Assembly: GCF_038502225.1 (NCBI RefSeq)
Contig: NW_027196492.1
Coordinates: forward strand, 25,226 to 89,225
DNA from: Cherax quadricarinatus
Taxonomy: Eukaryota > Arthropoda > Malacostraca > Decapoda > Parastacidae
Length of the DNA stretch: 64,000 bases
Direction: 5' to 3'
The notes under the pieces are model-generated. The model worked only from the letters and a program-made list of their open reading frames with translations, was not told where the DNA came from and ran no database searches. Positions within the stretch are counted from its first letter, which is position 1. Each line of letters starts with the position of its first letter. Of this stretch, positions 42,836-53,679 are shown one piece after another. A program made the position numbers and the translations under genes.

Positions 42836-43926
42836 TTGAAAAGGTTTATAGAGATCCTGGTTCTGCGGGATCATTCTCTGGTGTAAACAGTTTATATACA
42901 GCTGTAAAAAAGATTGATCCGTCCATAACCTTGAAAGAGGTCAGAAATTTCTTAAATTCAGAAAGATCATATACTTTATACGTTCTTAAACCTAAGAAGT
43001 TTCCTCGTAGAAAAATAATTGCTCCCAAACCCAGAGTGATATTAACCTGTGATTTGGGTGATATGTCTAAATTATCCAGATATAATGATGGATATAAATA
43101 CATTCTCGTGTGTATCGATGTTTTTTCAAGATATTTACAAGCAGTACTCATGAAAAAGAAAGACGGACCGAGCACTTTACATGCATTACAAAACATATTG
43201 CAGAATGAAAAGGCGAAGAATATATCGAGATTATTTACAGATAAAGGCAGGGAGTTTCTAAATAAACAGGTACAGAATTATCTCCAGAGTAAGCATATAA
43301 AGTTATATCATGTATTTTCGAAAGAAACAAAAGCTTCCATTGCAGAGAGAGGCTTGCAAACGTTGAAACGTAAATTATACAAGTATATGACAAGTGCCAA
43401 TACATTTAATTATTCAAAAGTGTTAAATGATTTAGTAGATGCGTATAATTCAACTCCACACTCGGGGATTGGCGGTAAAACCCCATTGCAAGTCCATGGT
43501 GTTACGACATTGAATGATATAAGGAATCAGTTTCGGATAAATTATAAAAATGGAAGATCCAATAAGAAATGAATCAGTAAGAAATTGGCTGTTGGAGACA
43601 CAACAAGAGTGACTCTTAGCAGATCATCCGCGTTTAACCGAGGGTTTCACACACAAAATACAGAGGAAATATTTAAAATATATAGAATTAATAATTCTCA
43701 ACCTATAACAACATATCATTTGAAAGATTTGAAAGGTGAAAAGATTAAAGGAACATTTTATCGCGAAGAATTGAACCCAGTCATACCACCTCCAGAATAT
43801 ATTATCGACAGAGTATTGAAACGAAAAAAAATTGGTGGAATTACGCATTATTTGGTATCTAATAAAGGTTATGATTCCACTTTTAATTCGTGGGTCAAAG
43901 AAGGAGATTTGTTGAAGGTACAATGA
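42817..43926 (+). pseudogene. Polinton-type retrovirus-like integrase with chromodomain tail (in-frame stop)
   Basis: Residues about 70-200 form an rve-type catalytic core, with the first acidic residue in 'LTCDLGDM', the second in 'FTDKGREFL' and the glutamate in 'ASIAERGLQTLK'. The words 'YNDGYKYILVCIDVFSRYLQ' are typical of Polinton integrases. A TGA at 43570-43572 interrupts the frame. In the same frame downstream lies the tail seen in Polinton integrases: an SH3-like stretch, then a chromodomain-like 'YIIDRVLKRKKIGGITHYLV' and 'FNSWV', to a stop at 43926. The enzyme would insert the element into host DNA. The upstream ATPase overlaps it and the next small ORF overlaps its stop (ATGA). 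The copy is inactive. Confidence 0.88.
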
Positions 43927-44098
43927 AAAAATCATTATTAGAAAAATTTAAAGAATTAATTACATTACTTAATAGTCTCCCAGGCAATCAACGGAAAAGT
44001 TTATTACAACCGTTTAAGAAAACACACATAAGTTGTATCAGTGAGATTTTCAAGAATTTGATTAAGAATAAAATACCATTAGACCCTAAAATATTTAA
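43923..44098 (+). pseudogene. Small Polinton-like ORF, truncated by piggyBac
   Basis: Starts with ATG at 43923, overlapping the integrase stop. It encodes about 58 lysine/leucine-rich residues before the piggyBac terminus at 44099. Small basic proteins in this position, ending in a glycine-rich hydrophobic tail, occur in invertebrate Maverick elements. Only the N-terminal part is present, so the identity is tentative. No continuation is recognised to the right of the piggyBac. Confidence 0.5.
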
Positions 44099-46900
44099 CC
44101 CTTTACCGGGCGGTGCCTCAATAATGAGGCACCAAAAGCATGGTTTTCATGGCGCCATAGACACAAAGCATATGCTCCCAGAGACTTCTCGCCTCAATCC
44201 AGCCAATCACACACCTTCTGGGCGGAGCTTGAAGGTGGCGTCACTCGGGTACTGTCCTCTGCTATTGGCTGGGAGCTCCTTGAGTGTTCAGTACTGCTTG
44301 ACTTGTTGAAGGAGCAGCATTTCGACCCTCACTCTCCTGATATTTCACCAATTTACACCACTCCAGAATGTCAGTAAGTTTCTGAATGTGTTTCCAGTGC
44401 ATTATTGAATGTTTGAACTTCATTTTGAGATGTAAATGAATTGCCTGAGGCATTGAGAAGTAACAAATAAATGCACTTGAAGTTTTGTTTACCTTTTTGG
44501 TATCAATATTGAGGCCCGGCCTGACAATGGTAGATTATCACTTACTGTTTTTGTGTCAATATTGAGGCTCAGCCTGACAATGGTGATAAGAAATGGGCCA
44601 ATGAAGGTATCATATATCATGGATTAACAGATCATAATTAGACCGTCTTTGTCACTGATAGCTAACAATTGCATGCTGAATCAAATTCATTGAAATATGA
44701 GTAATTTTACCTTGTAAATTTATGATATTTGCTCATATAGAATGCTCATTTTGTGTTTTCTGTTCATTTCAATTGAACACAAGTGTGTTTTATGGATCAA
44801 GGGCTCAAAGAAGAAGGGATTACATCGTGCCAGAGTTACATGATGACAGTGACCCTAATGAGGAAGTGGATTCTGGAGATGATTATGAGCCACAGGCAAA
44901 TGATGCTTCTTCAAGTGAAGATGAACATGAAAATTTGTCTAAGAGAAGTGGGCAAGTTAATGTAAAACGAAGAAATGTACGAAAACAAGCAGTTAAAGAT
45001 GATGAGGTTGAGGTAGATGAAACAACTGTCAACAACACTAATGCCACCTGGAGCAAACTTGACATAACAAATACTCCATTACCTGACTACAAACATGAGG
45101 TACCAACACATATCAAGGAACCATTTCAATATTTTGGTCAATTATTTACTGCAGAAATGTAAGAAAGCCTTGTATTTAACACAAACTTGTATGCAACACA
45201 GAAAGATGTTAATACTAACTTCAACACCACTAGTGAAGAGCTTATGCAATTTGTTGGAATTCTGATATTCATGAGTATGGACACCCTGCCCTCTTTAGAA
45301 GATTACTGGTCCCATAATCATTGTCATCCTGATATTACAACTGTTATGACATCTAAAAGGTTTAGGTCACTAAGGACAGCTATTCATATAAATGATAATA
45401 CCAAGGCAACAGCTGACAGGTTCCATAAAGTAAGACCACTGTTTGAAGGTCTAAGAAAAGCATGCCTAACAGTTCCAGGTACACCAAAGCAATCAGTTGA
45501 TGAGGTAATGGTAGGATATAAGGGAACAAGAGCAGGAAATCTCAGGCAATATATCAGGACCAAGCCTGATAAATGGGGGTTTAAACTATTTTGCCGGGCC
45601 AGCGATGATGGATTTATACATGACATAATGATGTATCAAGGTCAAACAACATTTGATTATCACAGTGTTAGTCTAACAGAGGAGGAGAAGAAAATGCCTA
45701 TAAGTTCCAAGGTTGTTATTTGCCTTGCAAAGACTATGGACCACACAAAGACCAGTGCAATTTATGCAGATAACTTCTTTACCAGTTTGCCTCTAGTGAA
45801 ATATCTGCATACTACATTCAATTGCAGGTACACAGGCACTGCAAGGGACAGCAGAATTGGAAAACCACCACTTATGTCTGTCAATGACATGGAAAAAACA
45901 AAGGTGAAAAGGAGTGCTATGGATTACTGTTCATTGGATAGTGTCCTTGCTGTACGTTGGAAAGACAGTAAGATTGTTACTTTACTGACTAATGATATTG
46001 GTATCAACCCAGTGACAAAGATAAAGAGGTACAGCAAGGAGCTCAAACAAAAGGTGAAAGTTGACTGTCCTGCAGTGATAAAGAATTATAATGCCCATAT
46101 GGGGGGCATAGATAAGAATGATATGTTGGTGCATCTCTACAAGTCTCCACTCAAAGCAAAACGCTGGTACATGAGGCTCTTTGGATATGTCATTGATCTT
46201 TGTTGTGTCAATGGCTGGTTGTTGTACAGGCGTGAATGTGGTGTTTTGAAAGAGAAATACATGAACCTCAAGGAATTTCGGTTTTCCATCTCCAATTCTG
46301 CAAGAAAGTCAACCAATGGAATCCCAAGGAGCCTGATATCTCCAAGTTGTTCAACTTCACGGTCTTCTTCAAGGTCTTCTTCAGTTGATGACATTCCCAA
46401 TCGGCATAGAAAAAGGTCTAATGATACAATATTTGATGAAACACAAAAACACTGGCGAGTTTCTGCAAAGAGGCTTTCATGTAAACATTGCAACACCAAG
46501 AGCAAGAGGACCTACTCTTCCTTTGCTTGTTCCTTCTGCAAGGTTAATTTATGTCTAAATTCAATGAGGAATTGTTTCCTGGAATTCCATAGGCAACAAC
46601 ATGCTTAAATTCCTCTGATAATATTTTTGTAACATTTTTTTCAATTTTTTTATAAAATGTCAATTACTAAAAATGTCTTAAATTTATTGAAATCAAGTTT
46701 CTGTGCCTTTTGTTTACCCAAGTTGTTTATGAATAAACCTTAAAAGTAAATTTATGCCTTTAATTATCAGTTATAACAGCTGTTATGATTCTTTTAGACA
46801 AATACCTTTTTCAGGCTTGCATCAAATTTGATGCCTGATCTGTCACCTACAGTTTAACCATTGTCGGGGAGTGCCTCATATTTGATACGGCCAAAAAGGG
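44099..46900 (+). mobile_element. piggyBac-superfamily DNA transposon
   Basis: The left end starts CCCTTT directly after a TTAA (44095-44098), the piggyBac signature. The right end has AAAGGG at 46895-46900, but the next four bases are CATT, so the right-hand TTAA is lost or the end is misplaced. Subterminal structure: a hairpin with 9-bp arms 'ggtgcctca'/'tgaggcacc' at 44112-44133, two copies of 'gaggc..ggcctgacaatgg' near 44510 and 44560, and their inverted counterpart near 46858-46890. The transposase gene occupies 44722-46608. Confidence 0.75.
44722..46608 (+). pseudogene. piggyBac-type transposase (one in-frame stop)
   Basis: About 628 codons in one frame, interrupted by a TAA at 45160-45162. 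The N-terminal part is acidic ('DDSDPNEEVDSGDD'), as usual for the family. After the stop, the DDE_Tnp_1_7 domain begins 'ELMQFVGILIFMSMDTLPS'. Candidate catalytic aspartates are in 'SVDEVMVGYKG', 'IYADNFFTSLPL' and 'GGIDKNDMLVHLY'. The C-terminus is a cysteine-rich zinc-binding domain, 'CKHCNTKSK' and 'CSFCKVNLC'. Length and order fit piggyBac-derived transposases, which cut and paste at TTAA. A start at 44722 is assumed; a later ATG is possible. Apart from one stop the copy is well preserved, so it inserted long after the host relic arose or comes from a young family. Confidence 0.88.
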
Positions 46901-46967
46901 CATTTTATGGCCCAAAAATAAATAAACTCAAAAAATGATCACAAATAAATATGTCTTAGAATTGCTC

Positions 46968-47176
46968 TTCTCCAGACTGAGGGACTGACCACCTCAAAAC
47001 TTTAAGGGTGATGGACTGATTACATCATCTTCAAGTCTCTTCTGCTTCTATCAACTTTTCTGTACTCGACTGAAGAAGCCTACTGTGTAGGCGAAACGTA
47101 TCGAAATAAAGATACCTAACTGTTGCATATGTGTCTTACCTAACAACCTGTCGGTATTTTATACCATTTTAATGTT
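46968..47176 (+). mobile_element. PLE terminal repeat inside the virus-like block
   Basis: Plus-oriented partial PLE repeat of the family at 16700-16905, starting 'ctcttctccagactgaggga' and ending 'taccattttaatgttca'. A hammerhead-like motif lies at 47067-47104. No target duplication is visible because the left side is truncated. Confidence 0.85.
47067..47104 (+). ncRNA. Hammerhead ribozyme-like motif with CGA/UCG stem I
   Basis: Plus strand: 'cga', 'ctgaaga', 'gccta'/'taggc', 'gaaa', 'acgt', then A at the cleavage position and 'tcg'. Compared with the copy at 16828, stem I changed on both sides (TGA/TCA to CGA/TCG), preserving pairing. Confidence 0.7.
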
Positions 47177-47777
47177 CAAAATTATTGGAGGTGATATGAC
47201 AAGGATTTTAGAGGCAATAAATGAGGATATTAATGAAAATCTGCTAATAGCAGTTAAACATATAACGGGTATTATCATCCCCAAAAACTCAATTGTGTTC
47301 ACATATCATCCAGGAATAAACAGAGTGGTTATTAACTTGAAAAAAAAAATTATACTACCTTCTGATATTACTAGCTGTTATGTGGGGTTGGAATTTGATA
47401 AAGGAAGCGATATGTTAGGGTTCTCAGGTAATGAAATTTTGTATGTCTTTACCAATAAAAAAGAGATTATTTTTAACGAGTCTGGTGTGAAGGCGGTAAA
47501 CCCACCCGATCCTGAATAAGGTATTAAATATATGTTAATATATAGTGATTTGATTGATCCCATTAATTTTGGCGATCAGTTGGTATCTCTTTTGGGAGTA
47601 GTTGATATTAATACATTAAGATCTAATTATGACCCCACAATGTACAAACCACTTAATAAAAAGATAATTGATCAAGTGAGTATTAAGCTCGCTGATCAGA
47701 AAGGAAGGTTAATTCAATATAATGATAAGTGTTCTACTGTATGTGTACTACATTTAAGACCTATAAAACGAGAGTAA
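47172..47777 (+). pseudogene. Polinton/adintovirus penton-like minor capsid protein, C-terminal part
   Basis: Two same-frame pieces separated by a TAA at 47517-47519. The first contains a beta-strand-rich 'VFTYHPGINRVVINL' and 'DMLGF', a pattern I associate with Polinton penton/minor capsid proteins. The second contains 'IYSDLIDPINFGDQLVSLL' and ends with 'VCVLHLRP', like the C-terminus of that family. The N-terminal half is absent, replaced by a PLE repeat. The assignment rests on pattern recognition, not on a search. It would form capsid vertices in a virus-like particle. The copy is broken. Confidence 0.65.
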
Positions 47778-47853
47778 ATGATCAAGTTGAGTTAATATTG
47801 AACGAATCTTCAATATGAGAACGAGTTTCTCTCCTCCTTCAGTGGAATTATGA

Positions 47854-48000
47854 ATGAAACTCTTTGATACTTCCAGGGTAAAAGGGGGAGGTTTAGATGA
47901 TATCATATATAAAGCTAGAGGGAGGGGCGGAGGATTATTGTCATTTCTCGGTGGGATGGACAGAAAAGCATTACCATTCTTATTGAATACCTTTGCTCCG

Positions 48001-48001
<1 letters not shown>
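47854..48001 (+). pseudogene. Small glycine-rich ORF, possible minor virion protein
   Basis: Opens at ATG 47854 and encodes about 50 residues with '[17 protein letters not shown]' and 'LLSFLGGM' before it runs into a (TA)n array at 48002. Position after the penton-like gene and the glycine-rich/hydrophobic character suggest a pVI- or pX-like core protein of adintoviruses, but this is an inference. The C-terminus is lost. Confidence 0.4.
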
Positions 48002-48094
<93 letters not shown>

Positions 48095-48095
48095 T
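48002..48095. repeat. (TA)n microsatellite
   Basis: About 90 bp of TA repeats that cut off the last recognisable virus-like ORF. Confidence 0.97.
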
Positions 48096-48690
48096 ATATA
48101 TTCTACTCCCCCCATGGGAGAGTAGAATGATAGCTCTAGGCCTTTCGAGTTACAATCAACACATCATCAGGAGCTTGCATAATTGCAGAAAAGAGGAGGA
48201 TGTCCAAGCAAGTACGTTCCCAAAGGACGTCTTCACTGGAGTGAGTGAGTGAGGGAGGGAGAGAGAGAGAGAGTGAGAAGAGAGCAAAAAGTGTCCCCAG
48301 CTGGGCACACCAGAGCCCATAGCCAGAAGGATGAATATTATATCATTCGAAAAATCTCACAAGCATTGATGTTGCAACAGCGTAAATGAAATTAACGTGG
48401 CAATAATAAAAAAATCGGCCTCTCCTCGCTGTGGTATCAGTAAATTTACATACATAAATATATTGCCAGTGATATACATGTCACTGTCAATTATGGGGTA
48501 GCCTCCCACCGGACAGTTTGCCCATTTAAAGTTATGAGAAAACGGAAACATTTAAAGGGAAGACTTCTAAAAGTTAGCGCTCATCAACATAAACTCATTT
48601 AAAGAGGGAGGCAACAGTAATAGGAAGAAAGATAGCCAGAGTAATTCAACCCATGTAATTCTGTGGCAAACTCTGGTTCACCCTTCAGAA
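48096..48690. other. Unassigned DNA
   Basis: No gene recognised. A short (GA)n run lies at 48243-48282, and a small inverted repeat 'ctactcccccc'/'gggagagtag' at 48103-48126. The rest looks single copy. Confidence 0.5.
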
Positions 48691-49700
48691 ACTGGAAATA
48701 TAAACATACATGCAGTATAATGTGAACCTTTCTTGACAACTTTTCGCCCACACAGTGGGCTTTTTCAAGTCACAAACAGATCTACCTGGGGTGAAAGGTA
48801 CGCAAGTATTTATAGTCAGGTTCAGAATGCTGTGGTCAGGTGGAGAATGCTGCATCTGATGATCTACCGAGTGGGGTTATAGATTCTAAAATCTTGGGTA
48901 GCTTGGAAGGGAGAGTGGATAAGTTTGTGAGCAGACCTTCTGCAGTGTTCCACCATTCCTATGCTCTTATGTGGGATAGCGATGAAGAAGTTTCTTCGCA
49001 AGTGGTTCAGCTATGTTATAGAAGCCGTTGTCCTGGTTGAAGTTTTTGGATACAGAGATGAGTGATGATTCCAGGATTTTTCGGTATTGAGTGTTGTCTT
49101 CTCTGGCGATAAGTCTTGAGTTTCTGTAGTTTATTAAATGGTTGTGTGAATTACCGTGTTGTACACAGGCATTCCTTGTATCGTCAGACCTGCTTGCGTA
49201 TTGGTGTTCTGAAATACGTGTTTCGAGGTCTCTTGATGTTTCGCCCACATATAATTTGCTGCAGCCATTACAAGGGATTATGTATACCCCTGCAAAGGAT
49301 GGAAGCTTGTCCTGTCTATTACTGGTAATGTCCTTGATGGTCGTAGTTGTGGAGGTAGATACTTGGAATGAGGTATTGGAAAAGATGTTGGAAACGTGTT
49401 TGGCAATGGAGTTGGTGGGGAGGACTATGTATCTCTTCTCGGCAGTGTCTTCTCTGGGTGTGTTGAAGATGTTTAATGCCCGTCGTCTGCAGTCTCTGAT
49501 GAAGTGACGAGGATAGTGAAGTTTAGAAAATACTTGTTCAGTTATAGAGCATTCTTCCTCCAGGAACTCATTGCTGCAGATTCTGAGTGCGCGCAGGAAG
49601 AAGCCTATAATTACACCACGTTTAGTTTTGGTGTCGTGGTGAGAGTAGAAGTGGAGAAGATCGTTTTGGTTGGTGGGTTTTCGATAGACTTTAAAGAGCA
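48691..49700 (-). mobile_element. 5'-truncated PLE with GIY-YIG gene
   Basis: A minus-oriented copy of the family at 14741-16051. The 3' region (48691-48966) includes a hammerhead-like motif at 48735-48772 whose GAAA core is changed to GAAAA ('cgaaaagttg'). The element ends in the linker region at about 49697, where an RTE fragment begins. Confidence 0.85.
48967..49697 (-). pseudogene. PLE GIY-YIG endonuclease, C-terminal fragment
   Basis: An open stretch of about 243 codons from 'FKVYRKPTNQNDLLHFYSH' to '...LHRYPT'. It contains the post-RT linker and a complete-looking GIY-YIG module: 'GVYIIPCNGCSKLYVGETSR', 'DLETRISEHQYASR', 'ACVQHGNSHNH'. It is highly similar to 15027-15760. The RT itself is absent. 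The frame continues upstream into unrelated sequence to 49926, but that part is not PLE. Confidence 0.88.
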
Positions 49701-50180
49701 AAACAATGAAAGTAACAGCAAAATTAGGTAATGAAAGACTGGATATCAGATAGGGAGCATGGAAGAAGTGAATGTGTTCACATATCTGGCAGTGGACTTG
49801 TCGCCAGAAGGGTCCATGAAAGACAAGATGAACCATTAGAAATGAGAAGGAGAAAAAGTTGGCGACAAAGAATGTTATACATGGAGGCAAAAATGGAAAT
49901 GTATCAAAGTATAGTGGTATCAACACTTACATTGGTGTGAAGTATGGGCTGTAAATGTTGCAGCAAGGATAATGGTGGAGCAGTGGAGATGTCGTGCCTG
50001 AGGGCAATGTGCAGTGTGAATATTATGGAGAGACTTGATAGTTTGGAGATTAAGAGGCGTGTTGGGTTACTAAAAATATTATCCAGAGGGTTGGAGGAGG
50101 TACTTAGGTGGTTTGAGCATTTAGAGAGGATAGAGTTAAATAGGATAACTTGAAGACTGTATAAATCTGTTAGAGGATGG
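49698..50180 (+). pseudogene. Decayed RTE LINE fragment (RT C-terminus)
   Basis: Plus-strand pieces in several frames match the C-terminal region of the RTE at 34141-37075: 'LGNERLDIR' near 49727, 'MEEVNVFTYLAVDLS' near 49760, '[18 protein letters not shown]' near 49985, 'EVLRWFEHLERIELNRIT' near 50097. Many stops and frameshifts. Confidence 0.8.
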
Positions 50181-50204
50181 TCGGACTTGAGTTCAGGGAT
50201 GGTG

Positions 50205-50505
50205 TGGACCTGGAGTCTACCTACCTGGATGGTGTTCCGGGGATCAAAATCTCCGTGGCCCGGTCCACGACCAGGCCTCGCAGTGGATCAGGGAGTGATC
50301 AACCAGGCAGTTACTGCTGGCCGCACGTCCTGCACGTTCGCACGTGCCTGCACTCTGATGGAGGGGATACGAGTTGTAATGTATGCGCGCTTTGGACATG
50401 ACGGTGATGATGCGAGTGATGGTGAAAGTGTTTCTTCTTTTTTGTCCCATCTTTCCTTGGTAGGATACTGCTGGTGGGTTAAACAAATAAATATACAACG
50501 CTAAC
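50205..50505. pseudogene. L2-like LINE tail joined to RTE 3' UTR debris
   Basis: 50210-50330 resembles the 3' end of the L2-like fragment at 26350-26470 ('tggcccggtccacgaccagg', 'caaccaggcagttactgctgg'). 50335-50500 resembles the RTE 3' UTR ('gatggtgaaagtgtttcttc'). Both are heavily decayed. Confidence 0.65.
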
Positions 50506-51750
50506 TTGCCCAACAGGCCAAACTCCCTTAAAATGTATGCTTCACAAGAAAAAAATATATTTTATTCATTGACAATGATATAGAAAGCTTTATTTCCAGA
50601 CCAAACCTTACTTTAAAACATAAGTTAACGAATTTTTAATTTTTGCTAAATTCTATAAATCAAATGCTTTAGTTTTTTTAATTCTACACAAAATATTTTT
50701 TTTAGATTGACTGATCCTCGGAACACCACAATACAGTTGAAGCAGTTAAGTAGCCAGTCAAGAACCACAATGAACGCTGGTGTAGTTACAGCTGGGACAA
50801 GGCTGCTTGAATGTTGTTTAGCTGACTGGGTGGTTGGCTACGTGTTGAAGAGGGGCCCAGTGTAGGTAGACGTGTCCAGGTGACGTCTCTTTATCGTCGC
50901 AAGATAGACGCTGCCCTTTTCTTTATCCCGCATGAGTCGGATGACGCAAGCCGACAATCAAGGCTGAAAATGGAAAAAAAGGAAACAGCTGCACACCACT
51001 CGATAAATGACACACGATAGGCGTACAGCCTTTAAAAGGAATGGTGAGGATTATAACTGCGTAAATTCACAACAAGGCAGGAATAAAGTAGAGTCTGAAA
51101 CTCTAAGCAAGAGTTAAACTTTTACTGAAACCAAATCCCCAAACACATAATAACTGAGACAGGACTGGAACGAATACTTACAGATTCGATGGGAGCCGCA
51201 AGTCAAGTGACTAACCACAGGTTGGACACACACTCGTCACCTGTCATCGAAGTGGGGGGGGGGGAGGGGGTAGCGAGAACTAGGCACCCACCTTAACTGT
51301 ACCAGCAAACTGCCCAACAAACTACAACTACCATTCATTCATACTTCCACCACTCCTATCTACTGAACTTTTCCCTCACATTCAAGAATTTTTGTTTTGT
51401 GTCTGTGGTTTATTATCATTACAGAATGTGCGAGACAAGTATTTGAAAACTGAGAGACTTATTCAACTGTTTAATAATTAATTCTAATTAAATTTAATGT
51501 TTCATTAAATAATTGATAGGAGTGTCTTTACCTTAACCTTAACTCTCAAAATACTGTAAACCAGCATTCTATTTTCTTAAGAATATTAAAATTATATAAT
51601 GAAGATTTTTCTTTAATTGTCTTACATTGATTATACAATATTGTTTAATTTAATCAGCCGTGAGGAATAGTGCAAATATGCTTATAAGTATGTGTACTCT
51701 TGAATGTGTATGTAATTGTTGGTAGCATGCGGTTTGGAGTGAGATGTGTA
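50506..51750. other. Unassigned AT-rich DNA
   Basis: About 1.2 kb without a convincing open frame, RNA or repeat. A short G-run (about 51256-51270) is the only simple sequence. This is among the few stretches that could be unique host DNA. Confidence 0.5.
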
Positions 51751-52037
<287 letters not shown>

Positions 52038-52474
52038 TTATGATTCACTTGAGTATATGTGACTGATGTATAATGATTATGGACCTGCCATCATAACAAT
52101 TATGATTCACTTGAGTATATGTGACTGATGTATAATGATTATGGACCTGCCATCATAACAATTATGATTCACTTGAGTATATGTGACTGATGTATAATGA
52201 TTATGGACCTGCCATCATAACAATTATGATTCACTTGAGTATATGTGACTGATGTATAATGATTATGGACCTGCCATCATAACAATTATGATTCACTTGA
52301 GTATATGTGACTGATGTATAATGATTATGGACCTGCCATCATAACAATTATGATTCACTTGAGTATATGTGACTGATGTATAATGATTATGGACCTGCCA
52401 TCATAACAATTATGATTCACTTGAGTATATGTGACTGATGTATAATGATTATGGACCTGCCATCATAACAATAC
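52038..52474. repeat. 62-bp tandem repeat, seven copies
   Basis: Seven copies starting at 52041, 52103, 52165, 52227, 52289, 52351 and 52413 (by the word 'tgattcacttgagtatatg'), without any substitution that I can see. Such identity indicates very recent expansion or an assembly repeat. Confidence 0.95.
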
Positions 52475-52534
52475 CCTTTCAGTATACTCGGTCACCTTTT
52501 AAAATATTTTTTTTAATTCTGGATATTATATTAG

Positions 52535-52800
52535 ACAAATAACCCACACATAGGAGCTTACGACAACGTTTCGGTCCGACTTGGACCATTTAAGAGAAGG
52601 AGGGAGTATATATAGGCCAGCAGACAGTGACGGGACAAGAGAGGTTGTAGGAAAGGAAGAAGAGAGATAGTAGGAAAGGAAGAAGAAAGGTAGTGGTAGT
52701 AGTGGTAGTAGTGGTAGTAGTGGTAGTAGTGGTAGTAGTGGTAGTAGTGGTAGTAGTAGTAGTGGAGTCAGCCAAATACTAAGAGGAGCACTGCAAGGTA
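52535..52800 (-). mobile_element. Decayed PLE-like terminal repeat with GTA microsatellite
   Basis: Minus orientation: 'ggtccaagtcggaccgaaacg' type hairpin plus 'gaaacgttgtc' at 52560-52592, then a (GTGGTA)n run at 52690-52762. The GAAAC/ACGT part is like the other PLE ends, but the CTGANGA box is not recognisable. Confidence 0.55.
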
Positions 52801-53036
52801 ATTAATTCATTTATTTATTCATAAATCTTCTTTTATATGTAAACACAGAAAGTAAAGGCAATTAATTTTGTCAATCAATCACTATCGTCGTTACGAACTG
52901 GGTTAATTCATTCACGAAAATTGTCTTTACTGCTGTGTTTACTACGTCTGAGTTGCCAGACGTCACTTCTGCCCAGCAGAGAGGGTATAGGAACTTTTTT
53001 CGCAGCTGTACAGTACTGCTGTTATGTACAGTACTG

Positions 53037-53208
53037 TAAAGTAAAAGGACACAAGTGCAACTAAAGTGACATTTTATTGTGGCAACGTTTCGCTCTCCAG
53101 GAGCTTTATCAAGCCTGGAGAGCGAAACGTTGCCACAATAAAATGTCACATTAGTTGCACTTGTGTCCTTTTACTTTACATATTTTCGGTAATTCTACCA
53201 ACTTTATT
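53037..53208. mobile_element. Miniature fold-back PLE with 13-bp TSD
   Basis: Two inverted PLE termini, 172 bp in all, between 'atgtacagtactg' (53024-53036) and 'atgtacaatactg' (53209-53221), one mismatch. A minus-oriented hammerhead-like motif lies at 53080-53117 (core 'ttgataa', stem II 'gctc'/'gagc'). The plus arm keeps only 'ggagagcgaaacgttgcc'. Confidence 0.85.
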
Positions 53209-53221
53209 ATGTACAATACTG

Positions 53222-53679
53222 ATGCTGAGTACAACGATATTATGAACAACAGTAATGTTTGTCAACTCAGAAGTTTCAAACTGATGCAACGTTTTTTAAT
53301 GTACAACACTAATGTTATGTACTATTCTGAAGTTATTAACTGATGTTATTAACAATGCTGATGCTACATACATTTCTGATTTTATCTAAATCAGAAGCAG
53401 AAAAAAAATATATTACGTATTAAATCACTGCAAGTTAAAAAAAATTACAAACTCTTCCAAATTATATAGTTGAATGAAATGAAGACACAATATGCAGAAA
53501 AACTTTCATTTGGTCAAAGTCTCAATAGTATTAATAACAAGACAAAATTCATAAGATTATGAGTGCTGATTTTTTCCAGGTAAAGAATACGAAAAAAAAT
53601 ATTTTGCAGCATTCAAAAATTGTTAAATTACTTAATACTTGACGAAGGATTAAAATAAGATGATGTTGGCGACTGAGAG
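53222..53679. other. Unassigned AT-rich DNA
   Basis: No coding, RNA or repeat signature recognised. Confidence 0.5.

Noticed and set aside
48967..49926. The full 319-codon minus-strand frame as one protein
   Set aside because: Only the part downstream of about 49697 is PLE; the upstream 75 codons are antisense RTE debris that happens to be open.
52560..52592. Additional hammerhead-like motif
   Set aside because: It has GAAAC and ACGT and a stem II-like hairpin, but no recognisable CTGANGA box, so it was not counted with the others.
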